From an uncultured Rickettsiales bacterium (GTDB lineage Bacteria; Pseudomonadota; Alphaproteobacteria; Rs-D84), in assembly GCA_900546225.1 (NCBI GenBank), contig URBZ01000005.1:1-64000 (forward strand): DNA of 64,000 nucleotides, given 5' to 3'. The position numbers and the translations under genes were made by a program. Below the pieces are notes generated by a model. The model was given only the letters and a program-made list of their open reading frames with translations. It was not told the DNA's origin and did no database searches. The stretch's first letter is position 1; each line of letters begins with the position of its first letter. Below, piece by piece: positions 9,253-18,398 of this stretch.

Positions 9253-9858
9253 ATGAAACGCGAAAGCAAAAAAATGACTTTGAACGAAATGATTCAGAAA
9301 GTTGACCAATCGAAAAAGGTAAATCCATTGGACTTGTCGTCTGATCAGGATTTGTCGATTGCGCTGATGAATTTGGTGTCATTGGAAGAACACTTCTTTT
9401 TCAGTGGTGCAAAAACACACAAGACCGGTTTTTATGACATGATAAACACGGTTCGTGAAATGCGCAAAGAACTGATGAAACGCATTGTAAAACCGTCATC
9501 GGCCGAAGATGGCGAAGTATGGTGCATTTCCAAGCATCTGTTGGCGGCATCTATGCGCTTGATGGAGGTTGGAACCAAGGCACTGGGTGCGGGTAACACC
9601 GAAGATGCTTATAATCTGTTTAACAAGGCGTATGATTTGTACTCGCTGTTCTGGGGTATCAATATGAACCTGATAGACCTGACGGGTGTAAAGCAAACTG
9701 CGCCGGCGGTGTATGAACATGCAATGACCGAATGCAAATTGAAACAGGCCGATGACAAGGCGGTCGCCACCAAGGGCGCGGCGGGCAAAACCGACAAGTC
9801 AACTGTTCGCAAATTGGGTGATTGGGTCAAGAATGCGGTGAACTGCTGTATCGAATAA
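9253..9858 (+). CDS. Hypothetical helical protein, 201 aa
   Basis: Not recognised. The start has a good ribosome site (AAGGAG). The protein is soluble and mainly helical, with no signal peptide; a Lys/Ala-rich, charged stretch (AVATKGAAGKTDKST) precedes a short C-terminal segment ending WVKNAVNCCIE, so the protein ends with a Cys-Cys pair that could be modified or bind metal. It follows the CPVC membrane protein at 27 nt and precedes an exported protein that has its own promoter. Confidence 0.75.
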   Translation: MKRESKKMTLNEMIQKVDQSKKVNPLDLSSDQDLSIALMNLVSLEEHFFFSGAKTHKTGFYDMINTVREMRKELMKRIVKPSSAEDGEVWCISKHLLAASMRLMEVGTKALGAGNTEDAYNLFNKAYDLYSLFWGINMNLIDLTGVKQTAPAVYEHAMTECKLKQADDKAVATKGAAGKTDKSTVRKLGDWVKNAVNCCIE

Positions 9859-9866
9859 ATTCGGTA

Positions 9867-9896
9867 TTGATTCACATGTCTGAAAAATGATATAAT
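9867..9896 (+). promoter_or_regulatory. Promoter of the 857-aa exported protein
   Basis: TTGATT (9867-9872), 18-nt spacer, consensus TATAAT (9891-9896), then an AGAGAGAG ribosome site before the start codon. Confidence 0.7.
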
Positions 9897-9917
9897 ACGT
9901 TCAAGAGAGAGTAAAAA

Positions 9918-12491
9918 TTGGCAATGCGCACGTCGAATTTAATCAAATGTTTTATGGCGATTATGGTCGCTGTTTCTGCTGGTAATGTGTCGGCGGAACA
10001 GATGCCTAATCCGCGTGCGACGTCTGGCGTTGCATCATCTGGGCGTGATACGTCAACGTCACGTAATACAAATCGTAATTCAGATACCGCAACCGTGTCC
10101 CGCACGGCCACGACCACATCACGCAGAACAACAACGGCATCACGTGCGGCCACAACGACGAATACCGTATCGTCACGCAATGCACGTACGGCGGTGACAC
10201 CGGCCGGCACATCGCGCAGCGGGACTGTTGCCCGCGTGGGCGTTATGGGTGCAATGCGTGCGGCGTATGCACCAACCAATACCAGCAGTGCGCGCAGTGC
10301 GGCAAATGTGAATGCGTCACGTGCGGCTGTTGCGCGTGCAACGGCGGTGTTTGATGATGTGTCGAAAATCGGCGGTGGGTATGCCACCTGTCGCGAGGCA
10401 TATTCGACATGTATGGATCAATTCTGTGCCAAGGCGAACGATACATATCGTCGCTGTTTTTGCAGTTCAAAGTTTACGGAATTTCGTGATACAGAGGCCG
10501 CATTGGACGAGGCCAAAAATCTGTTGGCACAATTTGAAAATAATAACTTGAACGCTGTGGACAAAACCGCGGCCGAGGTCAATGCGATGTACACCGCGAC
10601 CGAGGGGGAACGTGCAATCAAAAACGATACCAGTGGCGCGGCGGCGATGTTGTCTGAAATTGGCGATTTGTTGTCTGGCAAGCGCAAGGTGTCCGCCAGC
10701 AGCAACAGTACATCATTGGGTGTGTTGGATTTGGATTTCTCGACCAGTATGGACGATATTTGGAGTGGCGGTGACGCGTCGTCTATATTCAGTTCTTCGT
10801 CGGGTACTGATTTGTCCCAGTTAGAGGGTCAGGCGTTATACACACAGGCACAAAAGCAATGCTTGTCATTGATGAATGACGCGTGCGAAAACAATGCCGT
10901 TATGACCATGGCGAAAAGTTCATATAACATCTTGATTTCCCAAGATTGCAATGCGTATGAAAAGAAAGTCAATTCCCAGCGCGAAACAATTAAACAGACC
11001 GTGCGCACCGCGGAAAAATATTTGCGCGATGCCCGTCTGGAAGAATATCGCAGTCACAACAGCGCGGACGTCAATGAATGTATTGCCAAGGTTAAAAGCG
11101 CAATTACCGCGGATACGGCGTGCGGTGCGAACTATAAAAAATGTTTGGATTATACAGGGGCGTATGTCGATGCGAATACTGGTGACCCGATTTACAGCCC
11201 GCGTTTGTTCGAATTGGAAAATCTGATTACATTGGCCGGCGCAAATGGCAACACCGATGTATTGAGCCAGAACGGCAAATTCAACAGTTTCTTGGAAACG
11301 CGCAAGATGTTCGCAACGACCGCATTGGATTCATGTCGCGATATTTCCACCACCGTATGGCAAGAATTTAAGCGCAGCGCATTGATTGAAATTGCGCAAG
11401 CCCAATCGGCCAAGATTGAAGAAGTCAAAATGTCTTGTGTCAGCACGATGGCGGATTGCTATGACACACAGACAAACGCGTTAAAGGATTTTGATACCAC
11501 AACCGCATCGGCGGCGGGTGCGGTCAGTGCATACGCGGCCAAGGCCCTGTGTCAGGACAAGGTTATCGCGTGCGCGTCATTATATGGCGATACAACCGGA
11601 TGTGCGTTTGATGGCAACGGTAAATTGACCACCGGAAACACAGCGGATGGAACCAAACGTTGCGGGTTGTCGGCATTGCTGAAATTTGTGGATTCTGTTG
11701 ATGAGGTCCGTGTTGCCGAGGGATGTTCCACCGCCATTGATAATTATGTAAAACAATTATGCACACCATCAACCGGCACCCAAGGGTACCCATGGAATTG
11801 CCGTCGTTATGGTCAGACACAGTTGCGCAGTATGATTGGAAACTATGCTCTACAGAATTGCAAAGACCCAACCAAAGACAGCAATGAGCTGCCGGAGCGT
11901 ATAAGCCAGCAGGTAAGCCAAGCAATTTCCGATGTCCAAGAAGAATTGGACGACCAGTTAGCAGATGCGTGCGAATCGTTGGATGGATTCTGGACGGATG
12001 CGGATGATACGGGTAAACTGTTGACGGCGTTTTATTCAACAACATTTGGTAAATCCGAAGAGCCAACGGATACCAATACGAAAAAAAATGCGTTGTCAGG
12101 GCGTTGTGTTGAAAACAGCGAACGTACAGCATGCTTGGCATATAACACAGGTCGCGAAACACCGGTTGCCACATATGATTCTGTACGTGGTTGTGTGCTG
12201 ACCGATGTTTGGTATCAGGAACGTTGCACCGCGATGAACGGTTATTATGAAACAGGTAATTGCTATCTGGAAAAAGATAACAGTGATATCTTGAAGAGTT
12301 TTGTCGAACGCGTGTTATCAAAAATTACAATCATTAACAAGGACAGCAGTGGCAGCACATCTGGCGGCAGTACGTCCAGTGGCAGTACCAGTAACGGATC
12401 GTCGCGTTCGTCGGGCAGTTCGTCCGGTTCGGGAACGGGTTCTAAGCGAAATATTGACGGCAGATACAAGGTCACTGAGTCATACTTATAA
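9918..12491 (+). CDS. Large exported cysteine-containing protein, 857 aa
   Basis: Function unknown. The TTG at 9918 lies 7 nt after AGAGAGAG; the ATG at 9924 is the alternative. A Sec signal peptide (IKCFMAIMVAVSAGNVSAEQ) leads into about 100 residues of Thr/Arg/Ala/Ser low-complexity sequence. A cysteine-bearing body follows, starting with CREAYSTCMDQFC and then CFCSS, with helical stretches between cysteines. The end is a Ser/Gly-rich tail and a short basic segment. The C-x6-C-x4-C spacing at the start of the body recurs in the 415-aa protein at 42522-43769. No membrane anchor is seen beyond the signal, so it is probably periplasmic, surface-exposed or secreted. Confidence 0.8.
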   Translation: MAMRTSNLIKCFMAIMVAVSAGNVSAEQMPNPRATSGVASSGRDTSTSRNTNRNSDTATVSRTATTTSRRTTTASRAATTTNTVSSRNARTAVTPAGTSRSGTVARVGVMGAMRAAYAPTNTSSARSAANVNASRAAVARATAVFDDVSKIGGGYATCREAYSTCMDQFCAKANDTYRRCFCSSKFTEFRDTEAALDEAKNLLAQFENNNLNAVDKTAAEVNAMYTATEGERAIKNDTSGAAAMLSEIGDLLSGKRKVSASSNSTSLGVLDLDFSTSMDDIWSGGDASSIFSSSSGTDLSQLEGQALYTQAQKQCLSLMNDACENNAVMTMAKSSYNILISQDCNAYEKKVNSQRETIKQTVRTAEKYLRDARLEEYRSHNSADVNECIAKVKSAITADTACGANYKKCLDYTGAYVDANTGDPIYSPRLFELENLITLAGANGNTDVLSQNGKFNSFLETRKMFATTALDSCRDISTTVWQEFKRSALIEIAQAQSAKIEEVKMSCVSTMADCYDTQTNALKDFDTTTASAAGAVSAYAAKALCQDKVIACASLYGDTTGCAFDGNGKLTTGNTADGTKRCGLSALLKFVDSVDEVRVAEGCSTAIDNYVKQLCTPSTGTQGYPWNCRRYGQTQLRSMIGNYALQNCKDPTKDSNELPERISQQVSQAISDVQEELDDQLADACESLDGFWTDADDTGKLLTAFYSTTFGKSEEPTDTNTKKNALSGRCVENSERTACLAYNTGRETPVATYDSVRGCVLTDVWYQERCTAMNGYYETGNCYLEKDNSDILKSFVERVLSKITIINKDSSGSTSGGSTSSGSTSNGSSRSSGSSSGSGTGSKRNIDGRYKVTESYL

Positions 12492-12517
12492 AAAAAACGC
12501 CCGTTTGGGCGTTTTTT
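12491..12517. terminator. Bidirectional terminator
   Basis: AACGCCC-GTTT-GGGCGTT stem with A-tract on the left and T-tract on the right, so it can terminate both the exported-protein gene (plus) and the XRE gene (minus). Confidence 0.9.
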
Positions 12518-12534
12518 ATTTGTTTTTTATTCGT

Positions 12535-12951
12535 TTAATTGATGTTATTTAATGAACGCAACATTTTCATGACCATTTGACGTTTGTCATCATCGGGCAG
12601 ACGCCAGTACAGGTTTATCAGTTGCAATGACTCATTTTTTGACAATGGGTCGTCTGATTTCTGTTCGGCAACGCGCCCCGTGGATTTGCCACCACGGATT
12701 TCTGTTGATGTATTCCCAGGCAAGCCCTGAAAGAAAAACGATACAGGGGTTTCCAATGCCGTGCTGAGTTCAAACAAGCGCGACGCAGATATACGATTCC
12801 CCGCGGTTTCGTATTTTTGAATTTGCTGAAATGTTACCCCACAAATTTTAGCCAAATCTTTTTGCGACAGGCCCATCATTACGCGACGCAGTTGGACACG
12901 CTGGCCAATGTGCTCGTCTACTGATGTTGGGGAAAAAGGTCTTCCACTCAT
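12535..12951 (-). CDS. HTH-XRE family transcriptional regulator
   Basis: DNA-binding protein of 138 residues. A helix-turn-helix of the Cro/C1 type spans roughly residues 12-70 (IGQRVQLRRVMMGLSQKDLA, then GVTFQQIQKYETAGNRISA), followed by SRLFELSTALETPVSFFF and a C-terminal segment with repeated basic and acidic residues. This layout is common in alphaproteobacterial chromosomes. I chose the ATG at 12951, which has AGAGAGAA upstream, over the in-frame start 9 codons earlier. A TCCTAGGA palindrome at 12982-12989 in its leader region could be an operator. Confidence 0.9.
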   Translation of the reverse strand: MSGRPFSPTSVDEHIGQRVQLRRVMMGLSQKDLAKICGVTFQQIQKYETAGNRISASRLFELSTALETPVSFFFQGLPGNTSTEIRGGKSTGRVAEQKSDDPLSKNESLQLINLYWRLPDDDKRQMVMKMLRSLNNIN

Positions 12952-13076
12952 GTTCTTTTCTCTCTGTGTATATGACATAGTTCCTAGGACAATTTATACA
13001 ATTTTTATTATTCTTTTGCAATCAAAAAACTGTTATGATATTTTTGCATTATTAATCGGGAAAGGAAATAGGAATT

Positions 13077-14555
13077 ATGACAAAACCAGTTGTTTTATGC
13101 ATTATGGACGGTGTTGGAATAAATCCAGAAACTGAACATAACGCGGTTGCATTGGCAAATATGCCGTATTTTAACAAATTATTACAAACATACCCGCACT
13201 CGCGTTTGGATGCCAGTGGCGCGGCGGTGGGCTTGTCGTATGGAACAATGGGCAATTCAGAGGTTGGACACATCACAATTGGATCGGGCCGCGTGGTGAA
13301 TCAATTTTTGCGCCGGTTTCAACTGGAAAAATGGGATAAAAATGTTCCCTTGGCGGATTTTATTAAATCTGTTCAGAGCGACGGTGGCATTGTGCATATG
13401 GCGGGGCTGATGTCTGATGGTCGTGTGCATTCAGATATAAACGATATGTTGACGATTGCAACGCGCGTATTGGACACGGGCCTGCGTCTGTGTATTCACT
13501 TTATTGCTGATGGTCGCGATACCCCGCCCCAATCAGCCGGCGAATATATTCGATTGATAAAACAACGTTTGGCAACGTATTTGGCGTCTGGTCAGGCGTT
13601 TTGGGGGACATTGTCTGGGCGTTATTATGCAATGGACAGAAACCAAAACTTGGACAGGACAACCGCGGCATTTAACGCAATTGCCCGCGCAACCAGTCCA
13701 TATGTTTCGCCAACAATTGATTCGGCGTTGGATTCGGCGTATGCGCATGGCGAAACAGATGAATTTATCAAACCGACCGTCATTACAGGTGATGTGCCAA
13801 TTACACCCCAAGATGGATTTCTGTTTGGCAATTACCGCAGCGACCGCGCGCGCCAGATTGTGCGTGCAATTTTGACCACGGGCGCGCACATGTTGTGCTT
13901 TTCCCAATATGGCGAAGGGTTGGACGAATTGTGCCCTGCACTGTTGCCAGATGTTGAAACGCACGACACGTTGGGCGATGTTCTGGCGGCATATCATTTG
14001 CGCCAATTACGTATTGCAGAAACAGAAAAATACAACCATGTGACGTATTTCTTTGATGCGGAACGTAATGTGGACTATGCGGACGAAGAAAAGGTTCTGA
14101 TTCCATCGCCAGATGTGGCAACGTTTGATTTGGCCCCTGAAATGTCGGCAATTAAAATCACAGACGCGTTGTTGGACAAATTGGCGGACTTTGATGTTGT
14201 TATTTTGAATTATGCCAATGGTGATATGGTTGGGCATACAGGCAAAGAGCCCGCCACCATCGCCGCGATGGAGGTCTTGGATGCCCAGTTGGCGCGCCTG
14301 GTGCCTGCAGTATTGGCGTTGAATGGCACTGTTCTGATTACTGCCGACCACGGAAATGCGGAAAAAATGTGGGATTATAAAAATGCTATGCCGTGGACGG
14401 CGCATACAACAAATCCTGTGAATTTTATATTGGTGTCAAACACGCCGCACAGCGTGCGCGATGGGGGGCTGGCTGATATTGCGCCAACAATGTTACAGTT
14501 GCTGGGGTTGCCCCAACCCGCCGATATGTCTGGTAACAGTTTAATAGATAAATAA
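13077..14555 (+). CDS. gpmI: 2,3-bisphosphoglycerate-independent phosphoglycerate mutase
   Basis: Glycolytic enzyme interconverting 3- and 2-phosphoglycerate with two Mn ions and a phosphoserine intermediate. The 492-residue protein is near usual size. Seen: metal ligand Asp in CIMDGVG (residue 11), nucleophile Ser61 in GNSEVGH, HFIADGRDTPP near 150, NYANGDMVGHTG near 380 and ITADHGNAEKMWD near 420. The ribosome site AAAGGAAATAGGA precedes the start. The gene is convergent with tadA, with 14 nt between stops. Confidence 0.97.
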   Translation: MTKPVVLCIMDGVGINPETEHNAVALANMPYFNKLLQTYPHSRLDASGAAVGLSYGTMGNSEVGHITIGSGRVVNQFLRRFQLEKWDKNVPLADFIKSVQSDGGIVHMAGLMSDGRVHSDINDMLTIATRVLDTGLRLCIHFIADGRDTPPQSAGEYIRLIKQRLATYLASGQAFWGTLSGRYYAMDRNQNLDRTTAAFNAIARATSPYVSPTIDSALDSAYAHGETDEFIKPTVITGDVPITPQDGFLFGNYRSDRARQIVRAILTTGAHMLCFSQYGEGLDELCPALLPDVETHDTLGDVLAAYHLRQLRIAETEKYNHVTYFFDAERNVDYADEEKVLIPSPDVATFDLAPEMSAIKITDALLDKLADFDVVILNYANGDMVGHTGKEPATIAAMEVLDAQLARLVPAVLALNGTVLITADHGNAEKMWDYKNAMPWTAHTTNPVNFILVSNTPHSVRDGGLADIAPTMLQLLGLPQPADMSGNSLIDK

Positions 14556-14560
14556 AATGT

Positions 14561-14581
14561 GGCGACAAATTATTTGTCGCC
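14561..14581. terminator. Hairpin at the gpmI/tadA junction
   Basis: GGCGACAAA-TTA-TTTGTCGCC is a perfect 9-bp stem whose 3-nt loop is the tadA stop codon read on the minus strand. There is no T-tract, so it may be an mRNA 3'-end stabiliser rather than a terminator. Confidence 0.5.
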
Positions 14582-15028
14582 CCGTTTATTACGTCGCATT
14601 GCGAAAAAATCACGCAACATTTGTGCCGATGCGTCGGCAAATTCAGGCATTTGGGTGACGTCTGGTTTCCACAAGTGGCGGTCGGTGTCGTATACGCGTG
14701 CACCGGACATTATGCCGCCACCTTTGGCATCACAGGCGGCAAAGTACACATGACGAATACGTGCCAGTGAAATAGCCGTTGCGCACATTGCGCATGGTTC
14801 CAGTGACACGTAAATGTCGCAGTTGTCCAAGAATTTCGTTCCCAATTTTTTACATGCGCGATTTATTGCAACGATTTCGGCGTGCAATGTTGGATTACGT
14901 TTCAGTTGCACTTGATTTTCGCCACGGGCAATAATACGCCCATCGCACACAATTACTGCACCGATTGGAACATCGTCGTGCGATTTTGCGCGAATTGCTA
15001 AATTTATGGCTTGCTGCATAGGGTTCAT
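14570..15028 (-). CDS. tadA: tRNA adenosine(34) deaminase TadA
   Basis: Converts A34 to inosine in tRNA-Arg(ACG). The 152-residue protein has the zinc deaminase signature HAE (TLHAEIVAI) with the catalytic Glu, and PCAMC (LEPCAMCATAISLARI) supplying the two Cys ligands; AKGGGIMSGARVYD follows. I chose the ATG at 15028, which sits 7 nt after a -10-like TACAGT, instead of the longer frame to 15055. It is divergent from rsmD with overlapping promoters. Confidence 0.93.
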   Translation of the reverse strand: MNPMQQAINLAIRAKSHDDVPIGAVIVCDGRIIARGENQVQLKRNPTLHAEIVAINRACKKLGTKFLDNCDIYVSLEPCAMCATAISLARIRHVYFAACDAKGGGIMSGARVYDTDRHLWKPDVTQMPEFADASAQMLRDFFAMRRNKRGDK

Positions 15029-15063
15029 GTGATACACTGTACAATATGGATTCAAAATTGCAA
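15011..15063. promoter_or_regulatory. Face-to-face leaderless promoters of tadA and rsmD
   Basis: Plus strand: TTGCTG (15011-15016), 16 nt, TACACT (15033-15038), 7 nt, ATG of rsmD at 15046. Minus strand: TTGCAA (15063-15058), 16 nt, TACAGT (15041-15036), 7 nt, ATG of tadA at 15028. The two -10 boxes overlap by 3 bp, and each -35 lies inside the coding region of the opposite gene. Confidence 0.6.
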
Positions 15064-15606
15064 ATCATTTCAGGAATGTTCCGTGGGCGTAAATTGCGCC
15101 TGCCAGATGGGGCACGCCCGACCCAGAATCGCGCGCGAATTGCGCTGTTTAATATGCTGGACGGGATTGTTGGCGCGCGTGATACGCTGAATGTCTGGGA
15201 CGCGTTTGCAGGCAGTGGCGAATTTGGAATTGAATTTTTATCGCGACGCCCAATGGCGAACGTTACATTTACCGATAATGCCGCCGCGTCAATAAAAACA
15301 GTGCGCACAAACGTTGCACCCCTGAATGTCGGTGCGCGTGCCAATATTTTAATGGCCGATGCAATGACGCGAATTGAACAAATTGCCCCGAATGCCGATT
15401 TGATATTTGTTGATCCACCATATGATTTGTCGGAAATTGGGGCGCGTTTTGTGCGTCGTGCGGGCGCGGTGGTGCGCGATGGCACGATTCTGGTATGGGA
15501 ACAAGATGCCGATAAATTCATGTCGCCGGATGATGCACAGTGGGAAATCCTGCGCGACAAAACCTACGGGCGGGCGCGTTTTTTGATTTTGCAACGTCGC
15601 GCGTAA
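15046..15606 (+). CDS. rsmD: 16S rRNA (guanine966-N2)-methyltransferase RsmD
   Basis: Rossmann-fold methyltransferase acting on the 30S subunit. The 186-residue protein starts LQIISGMFRGRKLRLPDG, then RPTQNRARIALFNML, the SAM motif VWDAFAGSGEFGIEFLSR near 50-65, and the catalytic DPPYDL (normally D/NPPF/Y) near residue 124. The start is fixed by the -10/ATG spacing. It may be transcribed alternately with tadA. Confidence 0.92.
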   Translation: MDSKLQIISGMFRGRKLRLPDGARPTQNRARIALFNMLDGIVGARDTLNVWDAFAGSGEFGIEFLSRRPMANVTFTDNAAASIKTVRTNVAPLNVGARANILMADAMTRIEQIAPNADLIFVDPPYDLSEIGARFVRRAGAVVRDGTILVWEQDADKFMSPDDAQWEILRDKTYGRARFLILQRRA

Positions 15607-15614
15607 TAAAAACC

Positions 15615-15674
15615 TTGATTTTTCAAAGATTTTAGTAAATAATATGCCCCGCACGGCACCCTTGGAGGTCGTGC
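15615..15674 (+). promoter_or_regulatory. rplY promoter and structured leader
   Basis: TTGATT (15615-15620), 17 nt, AATAAT (15638-15643). The predicted transcript starts near 15651, at the foot of a hairpin GCACG(GC)ACC-CTTGGA-GGTCGTGC (15651-15674), then a 34-nt spacer with AAGGA before the ATG. A 5'-terminal hairpin could stabilise the mRNA or serve in autoregulation; that is inference. Confidence 0.5.
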
Positions 15675-15708
15675 ACAGTTAAACCAATGCTATTAAAAGG
15701 ATTATAAA

Positions 15709-16347
15709 ATGGCAATTAAATTGAATGCAGATATTCGCAGCGTCGCTGGCAAGGGGGCCACACGCAGCATCCGCAAAAACAAGAAAATCCCCGCGGTTAT
15801 CTATGGCGAAAAGAAAGCCCCAGTTGCAATCGAACTGGACGGCAATTCTTTCGAATTGCTGATTAAAAAGCCAGCTTTGCGGACTAAATTGTTTGAAATC
15901 GACACAGCAAACGGCAAAGAAGATGCTATGTTGGTTGACATTCAATATCACCCTGTGTCGGACGCGGTTATTCACGTTGATTTCAAACGTATCGATGTGA
16001 AGAATCCTGTCGACGTTAGCGTTCCAGTGGAAGTTATCAATGTTGATACGTCCAAGGGTATTAAACTGGGTGGTGTTTTGAACTTTGCAGTACGTAAGGT
16101 TGCATTGCGCGGTTTGGTACACGATATTCCTGAAAAAATCGTTATTGATTTGTCCAACGTCACAATCGGTGAAACAGTTCACGGTTCTGACTTGGTATTG
16201 CCAGCGGGTATCGAATTGGGCTTGCATCAGGCAGAATTGGCGTTTGCAACAATCGGTGGTAAAATGCCAGAAGAAGCAGAAGCACCAAAGGCCGCCGCAG
16301 CCGCTGCTGCTGCTGCACCTGCCGCCGCTGCGCCAGCGAAAAAATAA
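15709..16347 (+). CDS. rplY: 50S ribosomal protein bL25 (CTC form)
   Basis: Binds 5S rRNA in the large subunit. The 212-residue product is the long form: an N-terminal L25 domain (residues about 5-92, RSVAGKGATRSIRKNKKIPAVIYG) and a C-terminal beta domain (to about 185), followed by a low-complexity Ala/Pro tail ending in Lys-Lys. The ribosome site is AAAAGGA. Monocistronic with a terminator. Confidence 0.96.
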   Translation: MAIKLNADIRSVAGKGATRSIRKNKKIPAVIYGEKKAPVAIELDGNSFELLIKKPALRTKLFEIDTANGKEDAMLVDIQYHPVSDAVIHVDFKRIDVKNPVDVSVPVEVINVDTSKGIKLGGVLNFAVRKVALRGLVHDIPEKIVIDLSNVTIGETVHGSDLVLPAGIELGLHQAELAFATIGGKMPEEAEAPKAAAAAAAAAPAAAAPAKK

Positions 16348-16365
16348 TTGCAAAATTATTTATGC

Positions 16366-16393
16366 AAAAAACCGTCCGTTTGGGCGGTTTTTT
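16366..16393 (+). terminator. rplY terminator
   Basis: ACCGTCC-GTTT-GGGCGGT stem (one G-T pair) with flanking A-tract and T-tract. Confidence 0.9.
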
Positions 16394-16415
16394 ATTATTA
16401 TTTTTTTCCTGTGGT

Positions 16416-16445
16416 CTTGAAATGCGTTTTTATGTTCACTATATG
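16416..16445 (+). promoter_or_regulatory. dnaK promoter
   Basis: TTGAAA (16417-16422), 17 nt, TATATG (16440-16445). The -35 is part of CTTGAAA, which is also the -35 of heat-shock sigma-32 promoters, so dual control is possible; the -10 is closer to sigma-70. Confidence 0.55.
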
Positions 16446-16476
16446 ATGGGCATAAGAAAATTCAAGGAGCAAAAAA

Positions 16477-18369
16477 ATGGCAAAAGTATTAGGTATTGAT
16501 TTGGGTACAACAAATTCCGCCATGGCATTCATGGACGGTAATGATCCAAAAATTATCGAAAATTCAGAGGGTGGTCGTACAACCCCATCTGTTGTCGCGT
16601 TGACATCAAATGGTGAACAGTTGGTTGGTATCACAGCCAAGAATCAGGCAATCACCAATCCTGAAAGCACAATTTATGAAATTAAACGTCTGATGGGTTT
16701 GCGTTTTGACAGCCCAGCGGTCAAAGAAATCGCGGCACGCGTACCATATAAAATTGTACGTGGCGACAATGGCGATGCGTGGGTTGAAATTGATGGCAAG
16801 AAATATGCCCCATCTCAGATTTCTGCAATGATTTTGGCAAAATTAAAGAAAGATGCCGAAGCGTATTTGGGCGAAACCGTGTCTGATGCGGTTATTACAG
16901 TTCCAGCGTACTTTAATGATTCACAGCGTCAGGCAACCAAAGATGCGGGTCGTATTGCGGGGCTGAACGTATTGCGTATTGTCAACGAACCAACCGCCGC
17001 AGCACTGGCGTATGGTTTGGAAAAAGACAAGAATGGCACAATCGCCGTGTATGACTTGGGTGGTGGTACATTCGATATTTCTATATTGGAAATTGTTGAT
17101 GGCGTGTTCGAGGTTAAATCCACAAACGGTGATACCGCACTGGGTGGTTCGGACTTTGATGCGCGCGTGTTGAAACATCTGATTGATGAATTCAAGGCGC
17201 AATCTGGCATTGACCTGTCGGGCGACAAATTGGCGTTGCAACGTCTGAAAGAAGCCGCAGAAAAGGCAAAGATTGAATTGTCGTCCAAGACATCAACTGA
17301 TATCAACCTGCCATATCTGACAGCAGATGCAACAGGGCCAAAGCACTTTAATACAACATTGACACGTGCAAAGTTGGAATCATTGGTTGATGACCTGATT
17401 CAAAAGACAATTGAACCGTGCCAGAAAGCGTTGAAAGACGCTGGTCTGGACAAGTCGCAAATCAACGAAGTTATCTTGGTCGGTGGCCAGACACGTATGC
17501 CAAAGGTTGTTGAAACAGTAAAAGAATTTTTCGGTCGCGAACCACACAAAGGCGTAAATCCTGATGAAGTTGTTGCGTTGGGTGCAGCAATTCAGGGTGG
17601 TGTTCTGAAAGGCGACGTCAAAGACGTTCTGTTGTTGGATGTGACACCGTTGTCATTGGGTATTGAAACATTGGGTGGTGTGTTCACACGTCTGATTGAC
17701 CGCAACACAACAATTCCAACCAAGAAATCACAGGTGTTCAGTACCGCCGAAGATAACCAGTCGGCTGTGACAATTCGCGTATTCCAAGGCGAACGTGATA
17801 TGGCCGCAGACAACAAATTGTTGGGCCAGTTCAATTTGGAAGGTATCGCACCTGCCCCACGTGGCATGCCACAGATTGAAGTGTCGTTTGATATCGATGC
17901 CAATGGTATTGTGCACGTATCTGCCAAGGATAAAGGCACAGGCAAGGAACAGACAATTTCCATTAAATCTGATGGTGGTCTGTCCGAAGAAGATATTAAA
18001 AAGATGGTTGACGAAGCCGCGGCAAATGCCGAAGCAGACAAGCAGAAGCGTGCATTGGCAGAAGCCAAGAACAACGCCGAAGCCGCAGTGTTCAGCATTG
18101 AAAAATCACTGAAAGAACATGGTGATAAAATCAGTGCCGATGACAAGAAAGCCATCGAAGACGCAAAACAAGCGTTGTCTGATGAATTGGCAAAAGCGGA
18201 CGCAACTGCAGAATCGCTGAAAGAAAAAACTGATGCATTGATGGAAAAATCAATGAAATTGGGCGAAGCGGTTTATAAAGCGGCGCAAGAAGCGCAGAAA
18301 TCTGAATCTGGCGAAAACAAGCCAAACGAAGATGGTACGCGTGATGCTGATTTTTCTGAAAAGAAATAA
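16477..18369 (+). CDS. dnaK: Chaperone DnaK (Hsp70)
   Basis: ATP-driven chaperone, 630 residues. N-terminal actin-fold ATPase: GIDLGTTNSAMAF at the start, VPAYFNDSQRQATKDAG near 145, IAVYDLGGGTFDISIL near 190, VGGQTRMPKV near 335. The substrate-binding domain begins after DVTPLSLGIETLGG, and the helical lid ends in a charged tail. The ribosome site AAGGAG is 8 nt upstream. dnaJ and grpE are not adjacent. Confidence 0.98.
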   Translation: MAKVLGIDLGTTNSAMAFMDGNDPKIIENSEGGRTTPSVVALTSNGEQLVGITAKNQAITNPESTIYEIKRLMGLRFDSPAVKEIAARVPYKIVRGDNGDAWVEIDGKKYAPSQISAMILAKLKKDAEAYLGETVSDAVITVPAYFNDSQRQATKDAGRIAGLNVLRIVNEPTAAALAYGLEKDKNGTIAVYDLGGGTFDISILEIVDGVFEVKSTNGDTALGGSDFDARVLKHLIDEFKAQSGIDLSGDKLALQRLKEAAEKAKIELSSKTSTDINLPYLTADATGPKHFNTTLTRAKLESLVDDLIQKTIEPCQKALKDAGLDKSQINEVILVGGQTRMPKVVETVKEFFGREPHKGVNPDEVVALGAAIQGGVLKGDVKDVLLLDVTPLSLGIETLGGVFTRLIDRNTTIPTKKSQVFSTAEDNQSAVTIRVFQGERDMAADNKLLGQFNLEGIAPAPRGMPQIEVSFDIDANGIVHVSAKDKGTGKEQTISIKSDGGLSEEDIKKMVDEAAANAEADKQKRALAEAKNNAEAAVFSIEKSLKEHGDKISADDKKAIEDAKQALSDELAKADATAESLKEKTDALMEKSMKLGEAVYKAAQEAQKSESGENKPNEDGTRDADFSEKK

Positions 18370-18370
18370 A

Positions 18371-18398
18371 AAACGGGGCGAAAGCCCCGTTTTTTTTA
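18371..18398 (+). terminator. dnaK terminator
   Basis: ACGGGGC-GAAA-GCCCCGT with a GNRA tetraloop and eight T. Confidence 0.95.

Noticed and set aside
15679..16353. 224-codon frame antisense to rplY
   Set aside because: Shadow of the ribosomal protein gene with low-complexity composition; no start context.
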